A DNA stretch of 64,000 nucleotides from Leclercia sp. AS011 (lineage in GTDB: Bacteria > Pseudomonadota > Gammaproteobacteria > Enterobacterales > Enterobacteriaceae): the NCBI RefSeq assembly GCF_037152535.1, contig NZ_JBBCMA010000001.1:2232001-2296000 (forward strand), in the 5' to 3' direction. Shown here in pieces: positions 18,112 through 27,118 of this stretch. The position numbers and the translations under genes are program-made. The notes under the pieces were generated by a model. The model was not told the DNA's origin. It did not search any database and saw nothing but the letters and a program-made list of their open reading frames with translations. Position 1 is the first letter of the stretch. The number at the start of each line of letters is the position of its first letter.

Positions 18112-19158
18112 TTGAATATAGATACACGTGAAATTACCCTTGAGCCAGCAGACAACGCTCGCCTGCTGAGCCTGTGCGGGCCGTTTGATGACAACATCAA
18201 ACATCTGGAGCGACGTCTGGGTATCGAGATTAATCGTCGCGATAACCAGTTCAAACTCACCGGACGCGCCATTTGCGTCAATGCCGCTGCGGATATTCTC
18301 CGTAGCCTGTACGTGGATACCGCCCCGATGCGCGGTGAAACTCAGGATATTGAGCCGGAACAGATCCATCTGGCGATCAAAGAGTCGCGGGTTCTGGAGC
18401 AGAGTGCGGAGAGCGTGCCGGATTTCGGCAAAGCGATTCACATCCAGACCAAGCGTGGCGTCATTAAGCCACGCACGCCAAACCAGGCGCAGTACATCGC
18501 CAATATTCTCGATCATGACATCACCTTCGGCGTTGGCCCGGCGGGTACGGGTAAAACCTACCTCGCAGTGGCAGCGGCCGTGGATTCCCTGGAGCGCCAG
18601 GAGATCCGCCGTATTCTGCTTACCCGTCCGGCGGTTGAGGCGGGCGAAAAGCTGGGCTTCCTGCCTGGCGACCTGAGCCAGAAGGTCGATCCTTACCTGC
18701 GCCCGCTGTACGATGCGCTGTTTGAGATGCTCGGCTTTGAGAAGGTCGAAAAACTGATTGAACGTAACGTCATTGAAGTGGCTCCGCTGGCCTACATGCG
18801 CGGCCGCACCCTGAACGATGCGTTCATCATCCTGGATGAGAGCCAGAACACCACCATCGAACAGATGAAGATGTTCCTGACCCGTATTGGCTTCAACTCC
18901 AAAGCGGTGATCACCGGGGATATCACACAGGTCGACCTGCCGCGCAGCACCAAATCGGGTCTGCGTCACGCCATCGAAGTGCTGTCCGAAGTGGACGAAA
19001 TCAGCTTTAACTTCTTCCACAGCGAAGACGTGGTGCGTCACCCGGTGGTGGCGCGCATCGTTACGGCGTATGAAGCATGGGAAGCAGCAGATCAAAAACG
19101 TAAAGCAGAGCAGGCCGCGGAACGTAAACGCGAAGCCCAGGAGCAAGAGCAGAAATGA
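18112..19158 (+). CDS. ybeZ: PhoH-like ATPase YbeZ
   Basis: YbeZ is a cytosolic PhoH-family P-loop NTPase that works with the endoribonuclease YbeY in rRNA maturation and ribosome quality control. Starting at TTG 18112 it has 348 residues (E. coli 346) and begins with the conserved [24 protein letters not shown] lies just upstream, and no in-frame ATG is suitable. A KH-like N-terminal part precedes the Walker [12 protein letters not shown] near residue 140 and the Walker [11 protein letters not shown] near residue 236. A charged helix ([18 protein letters not shown]) ends it. The stop overlaps the ybeY start by 4 nt. Confidence 0.95.
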   Translation: MNIDTREITLEPADNARLLSLCGPFDDNIKHLERRLGIEINRRDNQFKLTGRAICVNAAADILRSLYVDTAPMRGETQDIEPEQIHLAIKESRVLEQSAESVPDFGKAIHIQTKRGVIKPRTPNQAQYIANILDHDITFGVGPAGTGKTYLAVAAAVDSLERQEIRRILLTRPAVEAGEKLGFLPGDLSQKVDPYLRPLYDALFEMLGFEKVEKLIERNVIEVAPLAYMRGRTLNDAFIILDESQNTTIEQMKMFLTRIGFNSKAVITGDITQVDLPRSTKSGLRHAIEVLSEVDEISFNFFHSEDVVRHPVVARIVTAYEAWEAADQKRKAEQAAERKREAQEQEQK

Positions 19159-19622
19159 GTCAGGTGATCCTCGATTTACAGCTGGCCTGTGAAGACAATT
19201 CCGGTTTGCCGGAAGAGAGCCAGTTCCAGGCGTGGCTGAACGCCGTCATCCCGCAGTTCCAGGAAGAGTCAGAAGTGACGATTCGCCTGGTGGATGAGGC
19301 AGAAAGCCACGACCTGAACCTGACCTATCGCGGGAAAGATAAGCCGACCAACGTGCTCTCTTTCCCGTTTGAAGCGCCGCCTGGCATCGAACTGCCGCTG
19401 CTGGGTGATTTAATCATCTGCCGGCAGGTGGTGGAGCAGGAAGCAAAGGAGCAGCAGAAGCCGCTCGAGGCCCACTGGGCGCACATGGTGGTGCACGGGA
19501 GCCTGCATCTGCTGGGCTACGATCACATTGAAGATGACGAAGCGGAAGAGATGGAGTCCCTCGAGACAGAGATAATGCTTGCTCTGGGCTATGAGGATCC
19601 GTACATTGCCGAGAAAGAGTAG
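19155..19622 (+). CDS. ybeY: Endoribonuclease YbeY (16S rRNA 3' end maturation)
   Basis: YbeY is a single-strand-specific zinc endoribonuclease of 155 residues, the same as E. coli. The zinc signature H-G-x-x-H-L-x-G-Y-D-H is visible as [12 protein letters not shown] near residues 113-124, with the fold core NVLSFPFE around residue 67. It matures the 16S rRNA 3' end and helps clear defective ribosomes. ATGA overlap with ybeZ implies translational coupling. Confidence 0.98.
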   Translation: MSQVILDLQLACEDNSGLPEESQFQAWLNAVIPQFQEESEVTIRLVDEAESHDLNLTYRGKDKPTNVLSFPFEAPPGIELPLLGDLIICRQVVEQEAKEQQKPLEAHWAHMVVHGSLHLLGYDHIEDDEAEEMESLETEIMLALGYEDPYIAEKE

Positions 19623-19726
19623 TCTGTTCGGCGGTTTTGCGCCGGAGTGACATAATGTGCCGTCGTGTCAGACCCAGGTCCGCGACGGCAGTTTTTAAAT
19701 CAACATGAGAACCCTTAACAAACGCC

Positions 19727-20605
19727 ATGAGCGACGACAATTCACACAGTAGCGACACTCCAACCAGCAAAAAGGGATTTTTCTCCCTCCTCCTGAGCCA
19801 GCTGTTCCACGGGGAACCTAAAAACCGTGACGAACTTCTGGAGCTGATCCGTGACTCCGGGCAGAACGATCTTATCGACGAAGATACGCGCGAAATGCTC
19901 GAAGGGGTGATGGACATCGCTGACCAACGCGTTCGCGATATCATGATCCCCCGCTCGCAGATGATTACCCTGAAACGCAACCAGACCCTGGAAGAGTGCC
20001 TCGACGTCATTATCGAGTCTGCCCACTCGCGTTTCCCGGTCATCAGCGAAGATAAAGATCACATCGAGGGGATCCTGATGGCCAAAGATCTGCTGCCGTT
20101 TATGCGCAGCGAGTCTGAAGCCTTCAGTATGGAAAAAGTGTTACGTCCGGCGGTGGTTGTTCCGGAAAGCAAGCGGGTGGACCGCATGCTGAAAGAGTTT
20201 CGCTCTCAACGTTATCACATGGCGATTGTTATCGATGAGTTTGGCGGCGTTTCGGGCCTGGTCACCATCGAAGATATTCTTGAACTGATCGTAGGTGAAA
20301 TCGAAGACGAATATGACGAAGAAGAGGATATCGACTTCCGTCAGCTGAGCCGCCACACCTGGACCGTACGGGCGCTGGCACCAATCGAAGATTTCAACGA
20401 CACCTTCGGCACCCACTTCAGCGATGAAGAGGTGGATACCATCGGCGGTCTGGTGATGCAGGCCTTTGGGCACCTTCCGGCACGCGGTGAGACCGTGGAA
20501 ATAGACGGTTACCAGTTCAAGGTCGCCATGGCCGACAGTCGACGTATTATTCAGGTTCATGTAAGAATGCCGGACGATGCTCCGCAACCCACACTGGATG
20601 ATTGA
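19727..20605 (+). CDS. ybeX: CBS-domain protein YbeX (CorC)
   Basis: This 292-residue cytosolic protein has two CBS domains (about residues 65-190, beginning [13 protein letters not shown]) and a C-terminal CorC/HlyC domain (about 205-285). It has been linked to Co2+/Mg2+ efflux and more recently to ribosome metabolism with its neighbours. Length equals E. coli YbeX. It follows ybeY after 104 bp that contain a hairpin (19658-19690, TGCCGTCG / CGACGGCA) and a short T-run, which may reduce read-through from ybeZY. lnt starts 5 bp downstream. Confidence 0.96.
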   Translation: MSDDNSHSSDTPTSKKGFFSLLLSQLFHGEPKNRDELLELIRDSGQNDLIDEDTREMLEGVMDIADQRVRDIMIPRSQMITLKRNQTLEECLDVIIESAHSRFPVISEDKDHIEGILMAKDLLPFMRSESEAFSMEKVLRPAVVVPESKRVDRMLKEFRSQRYHMAIVIDEFGGVSGLVTIEDILELIVGEIEDEYDEEEDIDFRQLSRHTWTVRALAPIEDFNDTFGTHFSDEEVDTIGGLVMQAFGHLPARGETVEIDGYQFKVAMADSRRIIQVHVRMPDDAPQPTLDD

Positions 20606-20610
20606 TTTAA

Positions 20611-22149
20611 ATGGCATTTGCCCCATTGTTTGAACGCCAGCGCGTACGTCTGCTGCTGGCGCTAATCCTCGGAGCCAGCGGTACGCTGGCTTTTTCCCCT
20701 TATGACTTCTGGCCTGCAGCCCTCCTCTCCCTGATGGGGTTACAAGGGCTGACGCTTAACCGACGCCCGGTACAGGCGGCGGCGATTGGCTATTTCTGGG
20801 GTCTGGGCCTGTTTGGCTCCGGTATTAACTGGGTTTACGTCAGTATCGCGCAATTTGGCGGCATGCCGGGTCCGGTCAATGTCTTCCTCGTGGTACTGCT
20901 GGCGGCTTACCTTTCGCTCTATACCGGTCTGTTTGCCGGTATTTTGTCGCGCCTGTGGCCGAAAACCAGCTGGCTGCGGGTGGCGATTGCCGCTCCGGTG
21001 GTCTGGCAGTGCAGCGAATTCCTGCGCGGCTGGGTGTTAACCGGCTTCCCCTGGCTGCAGTTCGGCTACAGCCAGATTGACGGCCCGCTGAAAGGGCTGG
21101 CGCCGGTGATGGGCGTTGAGGCAATCAACTTCCTCTTGATGGTGGTGAGCGGCCTGCTGGTACTGGCGCTGGTGCAGCGCAACTGGCGTCCGCTGGCGGC
21201 GGCGCTGATCCTCTTTGCCCTGCCGTTCCCGCTGCGCTATATCCAGTGGTTTACCCTTGAGCCGGAACGTGCCACCCAGGTATCGATGGTGCAGGGGAAT
21301 ATTCCTCAGTCGCTGAAATGGGATGAAGGTCAGCTGGTCAACACCCTGAAAATTTATCTGGATGCCACCCAAAAAGAGATGGGCAAATCCCAGCTGATTA
21401 TCTGGCCAGAGTCGGCGATCCCGGATCTGGAGATCAACCAGCAGCGTTTTCTCGGCATGATGGACGATCTGCTGCGCGCCCGTGACACCACGCTGATCAC
21501 CGGTATTGTCGATGCGCGTCTGAACAAGCAGAACCGTTACGACACTTACAACACCATCATTACGCTGGGGAAAGACAACCCGTACAGCTACGAATCGACC
21601 AACCGCTACAATAAAAATCACCTGGTGCCGTTCGGTGAGTTTGTGCCGCTGGAGTCGATTCTGCGTCCGCTGGCCCCGTTCTTCGATTTACCCATGTCCT
21701 CGTTTAGCCGGGGCTCTTACGTTCAGCCTCAGCTGAGCGCCCACGGCTTCCTGCTGACCGCTGCCATTTGCTACGAGATCATCCTCGGCGAACAGGTGCG
21801 GGATAATTTCCGTCCGAACACCGACTATCTGCTGACCATCTCTAACGATGCCTGGTTCGGTAAGTCGATCGGCCCGTGGCAGCACTTCCAGATGGCACGT
21901 ATGCGCTCGCTGGAGCTGGCGCGCCCGCTGCTGCGCAGCACCAACAACGGTATTACCGCCGTGATTGGTCCGCAGGGGGAAATTCAGGCCATGCTGCCGC
22001 AGTTCACCCGCGACGTGCTGACGGCAAAAGTCACGCCGACCAGCGGACTGACGCCGTACGCCCGTACCGGCAACTGGCCGCTGTGGATCCTGACCGTGCT
22101 GTTCGGCTTTGGCACCGTGCTGATGAGCCTTCGTCAGCGTCGTAAGTAA
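20611..22149 (+). CDS. lnt: Apolipoprotein N-acyltransferase
   Basis: Lnt adds the third acyl chain to the N-terminal cysteine of lipoproteins at the inner membrane and is essential in E. coli. It has 512 residues. Six to seven hydrophobic segments fill residues 1-205, followed by a periplasmic nitrilase domain with the catalytic triad: Glu267 in IIWPESAIP, Lys near residue 335 in [11 protein letters not shown] and Cys near 387 in AICYEII. A final membrane helix lies near residue 490. Substrates encoded in this window include ChiQ, LptE, RlpA and SilC. It is the last gene of ybeZYX-lnt. Confidence 0.98.
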   Translation: MAFAPLFERQRVRLLLALILGASGTLAFSPYDFWPAALLSLMGLQGLTLNRRPVQAAAIGYFWGLGLFGSGINWVYVSIAQFGGMPGPVNVFLVVLLAAYLSLYTGLFAGILSRLWPKTSWLRVAIAAPVVWQCSEFLRGWVLTGFPWLQFGYSQIDGPLKGLAPVMGVEAINFLLMVVSGLLVLALVQRNWRPLAAALILFALPFPLRYIQWFTLEPERATQVSMVQGNIPQSLKWDEGQLVNTLKIYLDATQKEMGKSQLIIWPESAIPDLEINQQRFLGMMDDLLRARDTTLITGIVDARLNKQNRYDTYNTIITLGKDNPYSYESTNRYNKNHLVPFGEFVPLESILRPLAPFFDLPMSSFSRGSYVQPQLSAHGFLLTAAICYEIILGEQVRDNFRPNTDYLLTISNDAWFGKSIGPWQHFQMARMRSLELARPLLRSTNNGITAVIGPQGEIQAMLPQFTRDVLTAKVTPTSGLTPYARTGNWPLWILTVLFGFGTVLMSLRQRRK

Positions 22150-22164
22150 CATTTCCTCTCTGTT

Positions 22165-22230
22165 GCCGGGTGGCGGCTTCGCCTTACCCGGCCTACTTTT
22201 TTAGGCCCGGCAAGCAACGCACCGCCGGGC
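22165..22230. repeat. REP pair (BIME)
   Basis: A left REP unit (GCCGGGTGGCGGCTTCGCCT...) and an inverted right unit ending CACCGCCGGGC flank a T-rich spacer. It lies 15 bp after lnt. Confidence 0.87.
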
Positions 22231-22250
22231 AATTCCCCGCACCCCCAATT

Positions 22251-22267
22251 CTGGCACGTCTATTGCT
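22251..22267 (+). promoter_or_regulatory. Sigma-54 promoter upstream of gltI
   Basis: CTGGCACGTCTATTGCT matches the RpoN consensus YTGGCACGnnnnTTGCW with correct -24 GG and -12 GC spacing. Transcription would start near 22278 and give a leader of about 260 nt before the gltI ATG. The leader holds a small hairpin (22336-22350, GCACC / GGTGC) and C/A-rich patches (AACAACATCACACC) of the kind bound by GcvB sRNA. No ORF is seen between 22231 and 22541. Confidence 0.75.
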
Positions 22268-22541
22268 TTGTTTATTCAAGCAAACGCGATTTGGCTTAAT
22301 GTGCAACCGGGTCGCACCAGCGTAGATCACCGGAAGCACCGAAACGGTGCAACGGCAGATTTATGCCTCTGAATGGTGCGGCGCGCTTCGCAAAAATAAA
22401 CAATAACGCTGCAAAATCTTTACATTAAGCCAAACTAAATGTTAACAAACACGTATAACACTGCACTCGTATCGCGCGAGTTATAACAACATCACACCGA
22501 ATATCAATGCGCACCTGACGCTGATAAAAAAGGAGTTGGAT

Positions 22542-23450
22542 ATGCAATTACGTAAACTGGCCACAGCAATGCTGGTAATGGGATTGTCTGCAGGCGTGGT
22601 GCACGCCGAAGATGCTGCCCCGGCAGCGGGCGGTACCCTGGAAAAGATCGCGAAAAACGGCGTGATTGTGGTCGGCCACCGTGAATCCTCTGTTCCATTC
22701 TCATACTACGACAACACGCAAAAGGTCGTGGGTTACTCTCAGGCTTACTCCAACGCCATCGTTGACGCGGTGAAGAAAAAACTGAACAAGCCGGATCTGG
22801 AAGTGAAGCTGATCCCAATCACTTCGCAAAACCGTATCCCGCTGCTGCAAAATGGCACCTTCGATTTTGAGTGTGGTTCCACCACCAACAACCTTGAGCG
22901 TCAGAAACAGGCTGCCTTCTCCGACACCATCTTCGTGGTCGGTACCCGTCTGCTGACCAAAAAAGGCGGCGAGATTAAAGACTTCGCCGATCTGAAAGGC
23001 AAAGCCGTCGTTGTGACCTCCGGTACCACCTCTGAAGTGCTGCTGCACAAGCTGAACGAAGAGAAGAAAATGGACATGCGCATCATCAGCGCCAAAGACC
23101 ACGGTGACTCTTTCCGTACCCTGGAGAGCGGTCGTGCGGTGGCCTTTATGATGGATGATGCCCTGCTGGCCGGTGAGCGTGCGAAAGCGAAGAAACCAGA
23201 CAACTGGGAAATCGTCGGCACCGCGCAGTCCAAAGAGGCCTATGGCTGCATGATGCGTAAAGATGACGCGGAATTTAAGAAACTGGTCGATGACACCATC
23301 GCTCAGGTTCAGACCTCCGGCGACGCGGAAAAATGGTTCGATAAGTGGTTCAAGAACCCAATCCCACCAAAAAATCTGAACATGAACTTTGAGCTGTCTG
23401 ACGACATGAAGGCGCTGTTTAAAGAACCGAATGACAAGGCACTTAACTAA
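22542..23450 (+). CDS. gltI: Glutamate/aspartate ABC transporter, periplasmic binding protein GltI
   Basis: GltI binds L-glutamate and L-aspartate in the periplasm and delivers them to GltJK-GltL. From ATG 22542 it has 302 residues, as in E. coli. A signal peptide covers about residues 1-22 (MQLRKLATAMLVMG ... cleavage near VVHA). The solute-binding fold contains IPITSQNRIPLLQNG and ECGSTTNN. AAGGAG lies 7 nt before the ATG; an in-frame TTG six bases earlier is too close to it. The leader is preceded by a sigma-54 promoter. The 3' UTR holds the SroC RNA. Confidence 0.98.
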   Translation: MQLRKLATAMLVMGLSAGVVHAEDAAPAAGGTLEKIAKNGVIVVGHRESSVPFSYYDNTQKVVGYSQAYSNAIVDAVKKKLNKPDLEVKLIPITSQNRIPLLQNGTFDFECGSTTNNLERQKQAAFSDTIFVVGTRLLTKKGGEIKDFADLKGKAVVVTSGTTSEVLLHKLNEEKKMDMRIISAKDHGDSFRTLESGRAVAFMMDDALLAGERAKAKKPDNWEIVGTAQSKEAYGCMMRKDDAEFKKLVDDTIAQVQTSGDAEKWFDKWFKNPIPPKNLNMNFELSDDMKALFKEPNDKALN

Positions 23451-23596
23451 TTAGAACCATTAAGGGGCGGGACCTCCTGCCCTCTCGATTGTCGGGAAGC
23501 GCGGACAGACTAAACGCTGAGTGGTCGTTCCCCACTCAGCGCGATGATTAAAGCCTCTCACCAATCTTCGAGGGTAGCGCTGCTACCCTTTTTTTT
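23451..23596 (+). ncRNA. sroC: SroC-like sRNA from the gltI 3' UTR
   Basis: The 158-bp gltI-gltJ gap ends in a strong terminator (stem GGGTAGC / GCTACCC, 3-nt loop, eight T residues, 23572-23596). It also contains a GC-rich internal hairpin (GGGGCGGGACCTCCTGCCCT region) and a CTGAGTGG / CCACTCAG stem at about 23517-23539. In E. coli and Salmonella, SroC is processed from exactly this 3' UTR and acts as a sponge of GcvB. The 5' end is set by RNase E cleavage and may lie inside the gltI coding end; the start given here is approximate. Confidence 0.7.
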
Positions 23597-23608
23597 CTGG
23601 AGTTTATT

Positions 23609-24349
23609 ATGTCAATCGACTGGAACTGGGGCATTTTTCTGCAGCAAGCCCCGTTCGGCAACACCACCTATCTTGGCTGGCTGTGGAGCGGTTTTCAGGT
23701 CACGGTCGCACTGTCGATCACCGCCTGGATCATTGCCTTCCTCGTCGGCTCGCTGTTCGGTATTTTACGTACCGTGCCTAACCGTTTTCTCTCCTCGCTG
23801 GGAACCTGTTACGTCGAACTGTTCCGTAACGTTCCGTTAATCGTGCAGTTCTTTACCTGGTATCTGGTTATCCCGGAACTGCTGCCGGAAGATATCGGCA
23901 TGTGGTTCAAGTCGGAGCTGGATCCTAACGTTCAGTTCTTTGTCTCCTCCATGCTCTGTCTGGGCCTGTTTACCGCCGCCCGCGTGTGCGAGCAGGTGCG
24001 CGCGGCGATCCAGTCCCTGCCCCGTGGACAGAAAAATGCTGCCCTGGCGATGGGCCTGACCTTACCGCAGGCTTATCGCTATGTGCTGCTGCCGAACGCC
24101 TATCGCGTGATTGTCCCGCCGATGACCTCGGAGATGATGAACCTGGTGAAAAACTCGGCCATCGCCTCCACCATCGGTCTGGTGGACATGGCCGCGCAGG
24201 CGGGCAAGCTGCTGGATTACTCCGCCCACGCGTGGGAATCCTTCACCGCCATTACCCTGGCGTATGTGCTGATTAATGCCGTGATTATGCTGGTGATGAA
24301 CCTGGTTGAACGTAAAATTCGCCTGCCGGGCAACCTGGGGGGAAAATAA
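23609..24349 (+). CDS. gltJ: Glutamate/aspartate ABC transporter permease GltJ
   Basis: An inner-membrane permease of the polar amino-acid (HisM/GlnP) family, 246 residues, forming the channel with GltK. Hydrophobic segments and the EAA-like loop near residues 160-180 ([20 protein letters not shown]) that contacts the ATPase are visible. ATG 23609 follows TGGAG and the gltI/SroC terminator, so its expression depends on read-through. Its TAA overlaps the gltK ATG (TAATG). Confidence 0.97.
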   Translation: MSIDWNWGIFLQQAPFGNTTYLGWLWSGFQVTVALSITAWIIAFLVGSLFGILRTVPNRFLSSLGTCYVELFRNVPLIVQFFTWYLVIPELLPEDIGMWFKSELDPNVQFFVSSMLCLGLFTAARVCEQVRAAIQSLPRGQKNAALAMGLTLPQAYRYVLLPNAYRVIVPPMTSEMMNLVKNSAIASTIGLVDMAAQAGKLLDYSAHAWESFTAITLAYVLINAVIMLVMNLVERKIRLPGNLGGK

Positions 24350-25023
24350 TGTACGAGTTTGACTGGAGTTCCATTGTTCCTTCCATGCCCTACCTGATTG
24401 ATGGCCTGATCATCACTCTGAAGATCACCCTGACGGCAGTGATTATCGGGATAGTCTGGGGCACCCTGCTGGCGGTGATGCGTCTGTCGAGTTTCAAGCC
24501 TGTCGCCTGGTTTGCCACTGCCTACGTCAACGTGTTCCGTTCGATCCCGCTGGTGATGGTGCTGCTGTGGTTCTACCTGATCGTGCCGGGGTTGTTGCAG
24601 GATGTGCTGGGCCTGTCGCCGAAATCGGATATCCGTCTGATCTCAGCGATGGTGGCCTTCTCGATGTTTGAGGCGGCGTACTATTCAGAAATTATCCGCG
24701 CCGGGATCCAGAGTATCTCCCGCGGACAATCCAGCGCCGCCCTGGCATTAGGCATGACCCACTGGCAGTCGATGAAGCTCATCATTCTGCCGCAGGCGTT
24801 CCGCGCCATGGTTCCGCTGCTGCTGACTCAGGGTATCGTGCTGTTCCAGGATACCTCTCTGGTCTATGTGTTGAGCCTGGCAGACTTCTTCCGCACCGCC
24901 TCCACCATCGGTGAACGCGATGGTACTCAGGTTGAGATGATCCTGTTCGCAGGTGCGGTCTATTTTGCAATTAGTTTAAGCGCGTCGCTGTTGGTCAGCT
25001 GGCTGAAGAAAAGGACAGTGTAA
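24349..25023 (+). CDS. gltK: Glutamate/aspartate ABC transporter permease GltK
   Basis: The second membrane subunit, 224 residues, of the same permease family as GltJ. The EAA-type loop [20 protein letters not shown] lies near residues 130-150. Start and stop overlap the neighbouring genes by one base (TAATG), typical of coupled subunits made in equal amount. Confidence 0.97.
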   Translation: MYEFDWSSIVPSMPYLIDGLIITLKITLTAVIIGIVWGTLLAVMRLSSFKPVAWFATAYVNVFRSIPLVMVLLWFYLIVPGLLQDVLGLSPKSDIRLISAMVAFSMFEAAYYSEIIRAGIQSISRGQSSAALALGMTHWQSMKLIILPQAFRAMVPLLLTQGIVLFQDTSLVYVLSLADFFRTASTIGERDGTQVEMILFAGAVYFAISLSASLLVSWLKKRTV

Positions 25024-25748
25024 TGATTTCCCTGAAAAATGTTTCTAAATGGTATGGGCACTTTCAGGTGCTGACCGACTGCTCCACGGAAGTGAAAAAA
25101 GGTGAAGTGGTGGTGGTTTGCGGGCCGTCGGGCTCGGGAAAATCCACCCTGATCAAAACCGTGAACGGCCTTGAGCCGGTGCAGCAGGGCGAGATTATCG
25201 TCAACGGCACCAAAGTGAATGACAAGAAAACCAACCTGGCGAAGCTGCGTTCTAACGTCGGGATGGTATTCCAGCATTTCGAGCTGTTCCCGCATCTGTC
25301 GATCATTGAAAACCTGACCCTTGCGCAGGTAAAAGTGCTCAAACGCGATAAAGCGGTCGCCCGTGAAAAAGGGCTCAAACTGCTGGAGCGCGTGGGGCTT
25401 CTTGCCCATGCAGATAAGTTCCCGGCACAGTTGTCCGGCGGCCAACAGCAGCGTGTGGCGATTGCCCGCGCCCTCTGTATGGATCCGGTGGCCATGCTGT
25501 TCGATGAACCGACTTCCGCGCTCGACCCGGAGATGATTAATGAAGTTCTGGACGTCATGGTGCAGCTGGCGCAAGAAGGCATGACCATGATGGTGGTCAC
25601 TCACGAAATGGGCTTTGCGCGTAAAGTAGCGAATCGCGTGATCTTTATGGATGAAGGTAAAATCGTGGAGGACTCCGCGAAAGAGGAGTTCTTTGCTAAC
25701 CCGCAATCCGATCGCGCCAAAGATTTCCTCGCGAAAATCCTGCACTAA
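25023..25748 (+). CDS. gltL: Glutamate/aspartate ABC transporter ATPase GltL
   Basis: The 241-residue cytosolic ATPase of the Glu/Asp importer. Walker A is GPSGSGKST (about residues 35-43), the Q-loop is in [10 protein letters not shown], the ABC signature is LSGGQQQR near residue 138, and Walker B plus D-loop are [12 protein letters not shown]; the switch histidine is in VVTHEMGFA. The start overlaps the gltK stop by one base. A hairpin at 25756-25781 follows. Confidence 0.98.
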   Translation: MISLKNVSKWYGHFQVLTDCSTEVKKGEVVVVCGPSGSGKSTLIKTVNGLEPVQQGEIIVNGTKVNDKKTNLAKLRSNVGMVFQHFELFPHLSIIENLTLAQVKVLKRDKAVAREKGLKLLERVGLLAHADKFPAQLSGGQQQRVAIARALCMDPVAMLFDEPTSALDPEMINEVLDVMVQLAQEGMTMMVVTHEMGFARKVANRVIFMDEGKIVEDSAKEEFFANPQSDRAKDFLAKILH

Positions 25749-25755
25749 TCTCCCC

Positions 25756-25781
25756 GGTGCGCAATCGCAGGATTGCGCACC
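25756..25781 (+). terminator. Hairpin after gltL
   Basis: An 11-bp perfect stem GGTGCGCAATC / GATTGCGCACC with a GCAG loop, 7 nt after the gltL stop. The sequence after it lacks a clean T-run, so termination may be partial and rihA could be read from the same transcript. Confidence 0.65.
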
Positions 25782-25869
25782 GCTTCACGCTTTTCATCTG
25801 TTTATCTCGTCTGCTTCCCCTTTCAGCGTTAGCCTTGTCGCAAAATAACACTGAGAAATGGAGAATCCT

Positions 25870-26805
25870 ATGGCACTGCCCATTATCCTCGATTGCGATC
25901 CGGGTCATGATGACGCGATTGCACTCGTTCTTGCCCTTGCCTCACCAGAACTGGACGTTAAAGCCGTAACCTCTTCTGCCGGTAATCAAACACCCGACAA
26001 GACGCTGCATAATGTTCTGCGCATGCTGACCCTGCTAAAACGCACCGACATTCCGGTGGCCGGTGGCGCGGTAAAACCGCTGATGCGCGAGTTAATCATT
26101 GCCGACAATGTTCACGGGGAGAGTGGGCTTGATGGCCCCGCCCTGCCTGAACCTGGCTTCGCGCCGCAAAACTGCACCGCCGTCGAGCTGATGGCCAGGG
26201 TGTTGCGTGAAAGTCCTGAGCCGGTAACGATTGTTGCGACTGGCCCGCAAACCAACGTTGCTCTGCTACTGAATAGCCACCCGGAACTGCATGCCAGAAT
26301 TGCCCGCATTGTGATTATGGGTGGAGCGATGGGATTAGGTAACTGGACGCCGACGGCAGAATTCAACATCTTTGTTGATCCTGAGGCGGCCGAAATTGTC
26401 TTCCAGTCCGGGGTACCGGTGGTGATGGCCGGACTGGACATCACGCATCAGGCGCAAATTATGGCCGAGGATATCGAGCGTTTTCGCCAGATTGGCAACC
26501 CGGTGGCCACCACCGTGGCCGAACTGCTGGACTTCTTCATGGAGTACCATAAAGCGGAGAAATGGGGCTTTAAGGGCGCGCCGTTGCACGATCCCTGCAC
26601 CATCGCCTGGCTGCTGAAACCGGAGCTATTCACCGCCATCGAACGGTGGGTCGGCGTCGAAACGCAGGGCCAATATACTCAGGGGATGACCGTCGTGGAT
26701 TACTACTTTTTAACCGGCCGTCGTCCCAATGCAACGGTATTAATTAATCTTAACCGCCAGGCATTTGTTGATTTGCTGGCGGAGCGACTGACGTTTTACC
26801 GTTAA
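25870..26805 (+). CDS. rihA: Pyrimidine-specific ribonucleoside hydrolase RihA
   Basis: RihA hydrolyses cytidine and uridine to free base and ribose. From ATG 25870 it has 311 residues, as in E. coli, and starts [19 protein letters not shown], the calcium-binding nucleoside hydrolase signature. The [11 protein letters not shown] segment near residue 80 and the active-site region LHDPCTIAW near residue 240 are present. An in-frame ATG 12 bases upstream is possible, but the chosen start is the conserved one with GGAGA ahead of it. It lies 121 bp after gltL, as in E. coli. Confidence 0.97.
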   Translation: MALPIILDCDPGHDDAIALVLALASPELDVKAVTSSAGNQTPDKTLHNVLRMLTLLKRTDIPVAGGAVKPLMRELIIADNVHGESGLDGPALPEPGFAPQNCTAVELMARVLRESPEPVTIVATGPQTNVALLLNSHPELHARIARIVIMGGAMGLGNWTPTAEFNIFVDPEAAEIVFQSGVPVVMAGLDITHQAQIMAEDIERFRQIGNPVATTVAELLDFFMEYHKAEKWGFKGAPLHDPCTIAWLLKPELFTAIERWVGVETQGQYTQGMTVVDYYFLTGRRPNATVLINLNRQAFVDLLAERLTFYR

Positions 26806-26814
26806 TGTATTCTC

Positions 26815-26851
26815 CTGCGCTCCCGTCACCTGACAGGAGCGCAAGTTTTTA
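26815..26851 (+). terminator. Terminator of rihA
   Basis: Stem TGCGCTCC / GGAGCGCA with a loop of about 12 nt and a following T-run, 10 nt after the rihA stop. Confidence 0.85.
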
Positions 26852-27118
26852 CCCCTCACGCCACATTCGCTCCTCACTTCAACGTTCATTTCATAAAAAA
26901 TTAAGAAAAAGACGCGTATTCGGGCAGCAAAACTTCCGCTATTATCACCCTCTTTTATCAGGCCGGCCTTTGGGCACGATTTAATTTTCCTCAAAACAAC
27001 TTTAATTTTACTTCACCTGATATTTCTATATTCTGCCCGTTGAATTTGGCGTGTCTATTGGGATGGATCCTGATAATGCCGCCCGTTATATTAATCATTA
27101 AAGAAACGGAACTTCTTA
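26852..27118 (+). promoter_or_regulatory. A/T-rich region upstream of the TPS genes
   Basis: No ORF is supported here. The region is markedly A/T-rich and must hold the promoter of the two-partner secretion genes; several TATAAT-like hexamers are possible (for example TATATTCT near 27027 and GATAATG near 27070), but none stands out. The left boundary of the accessory block probably lies here, after the rihA terminator. Confidence 0.4.
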
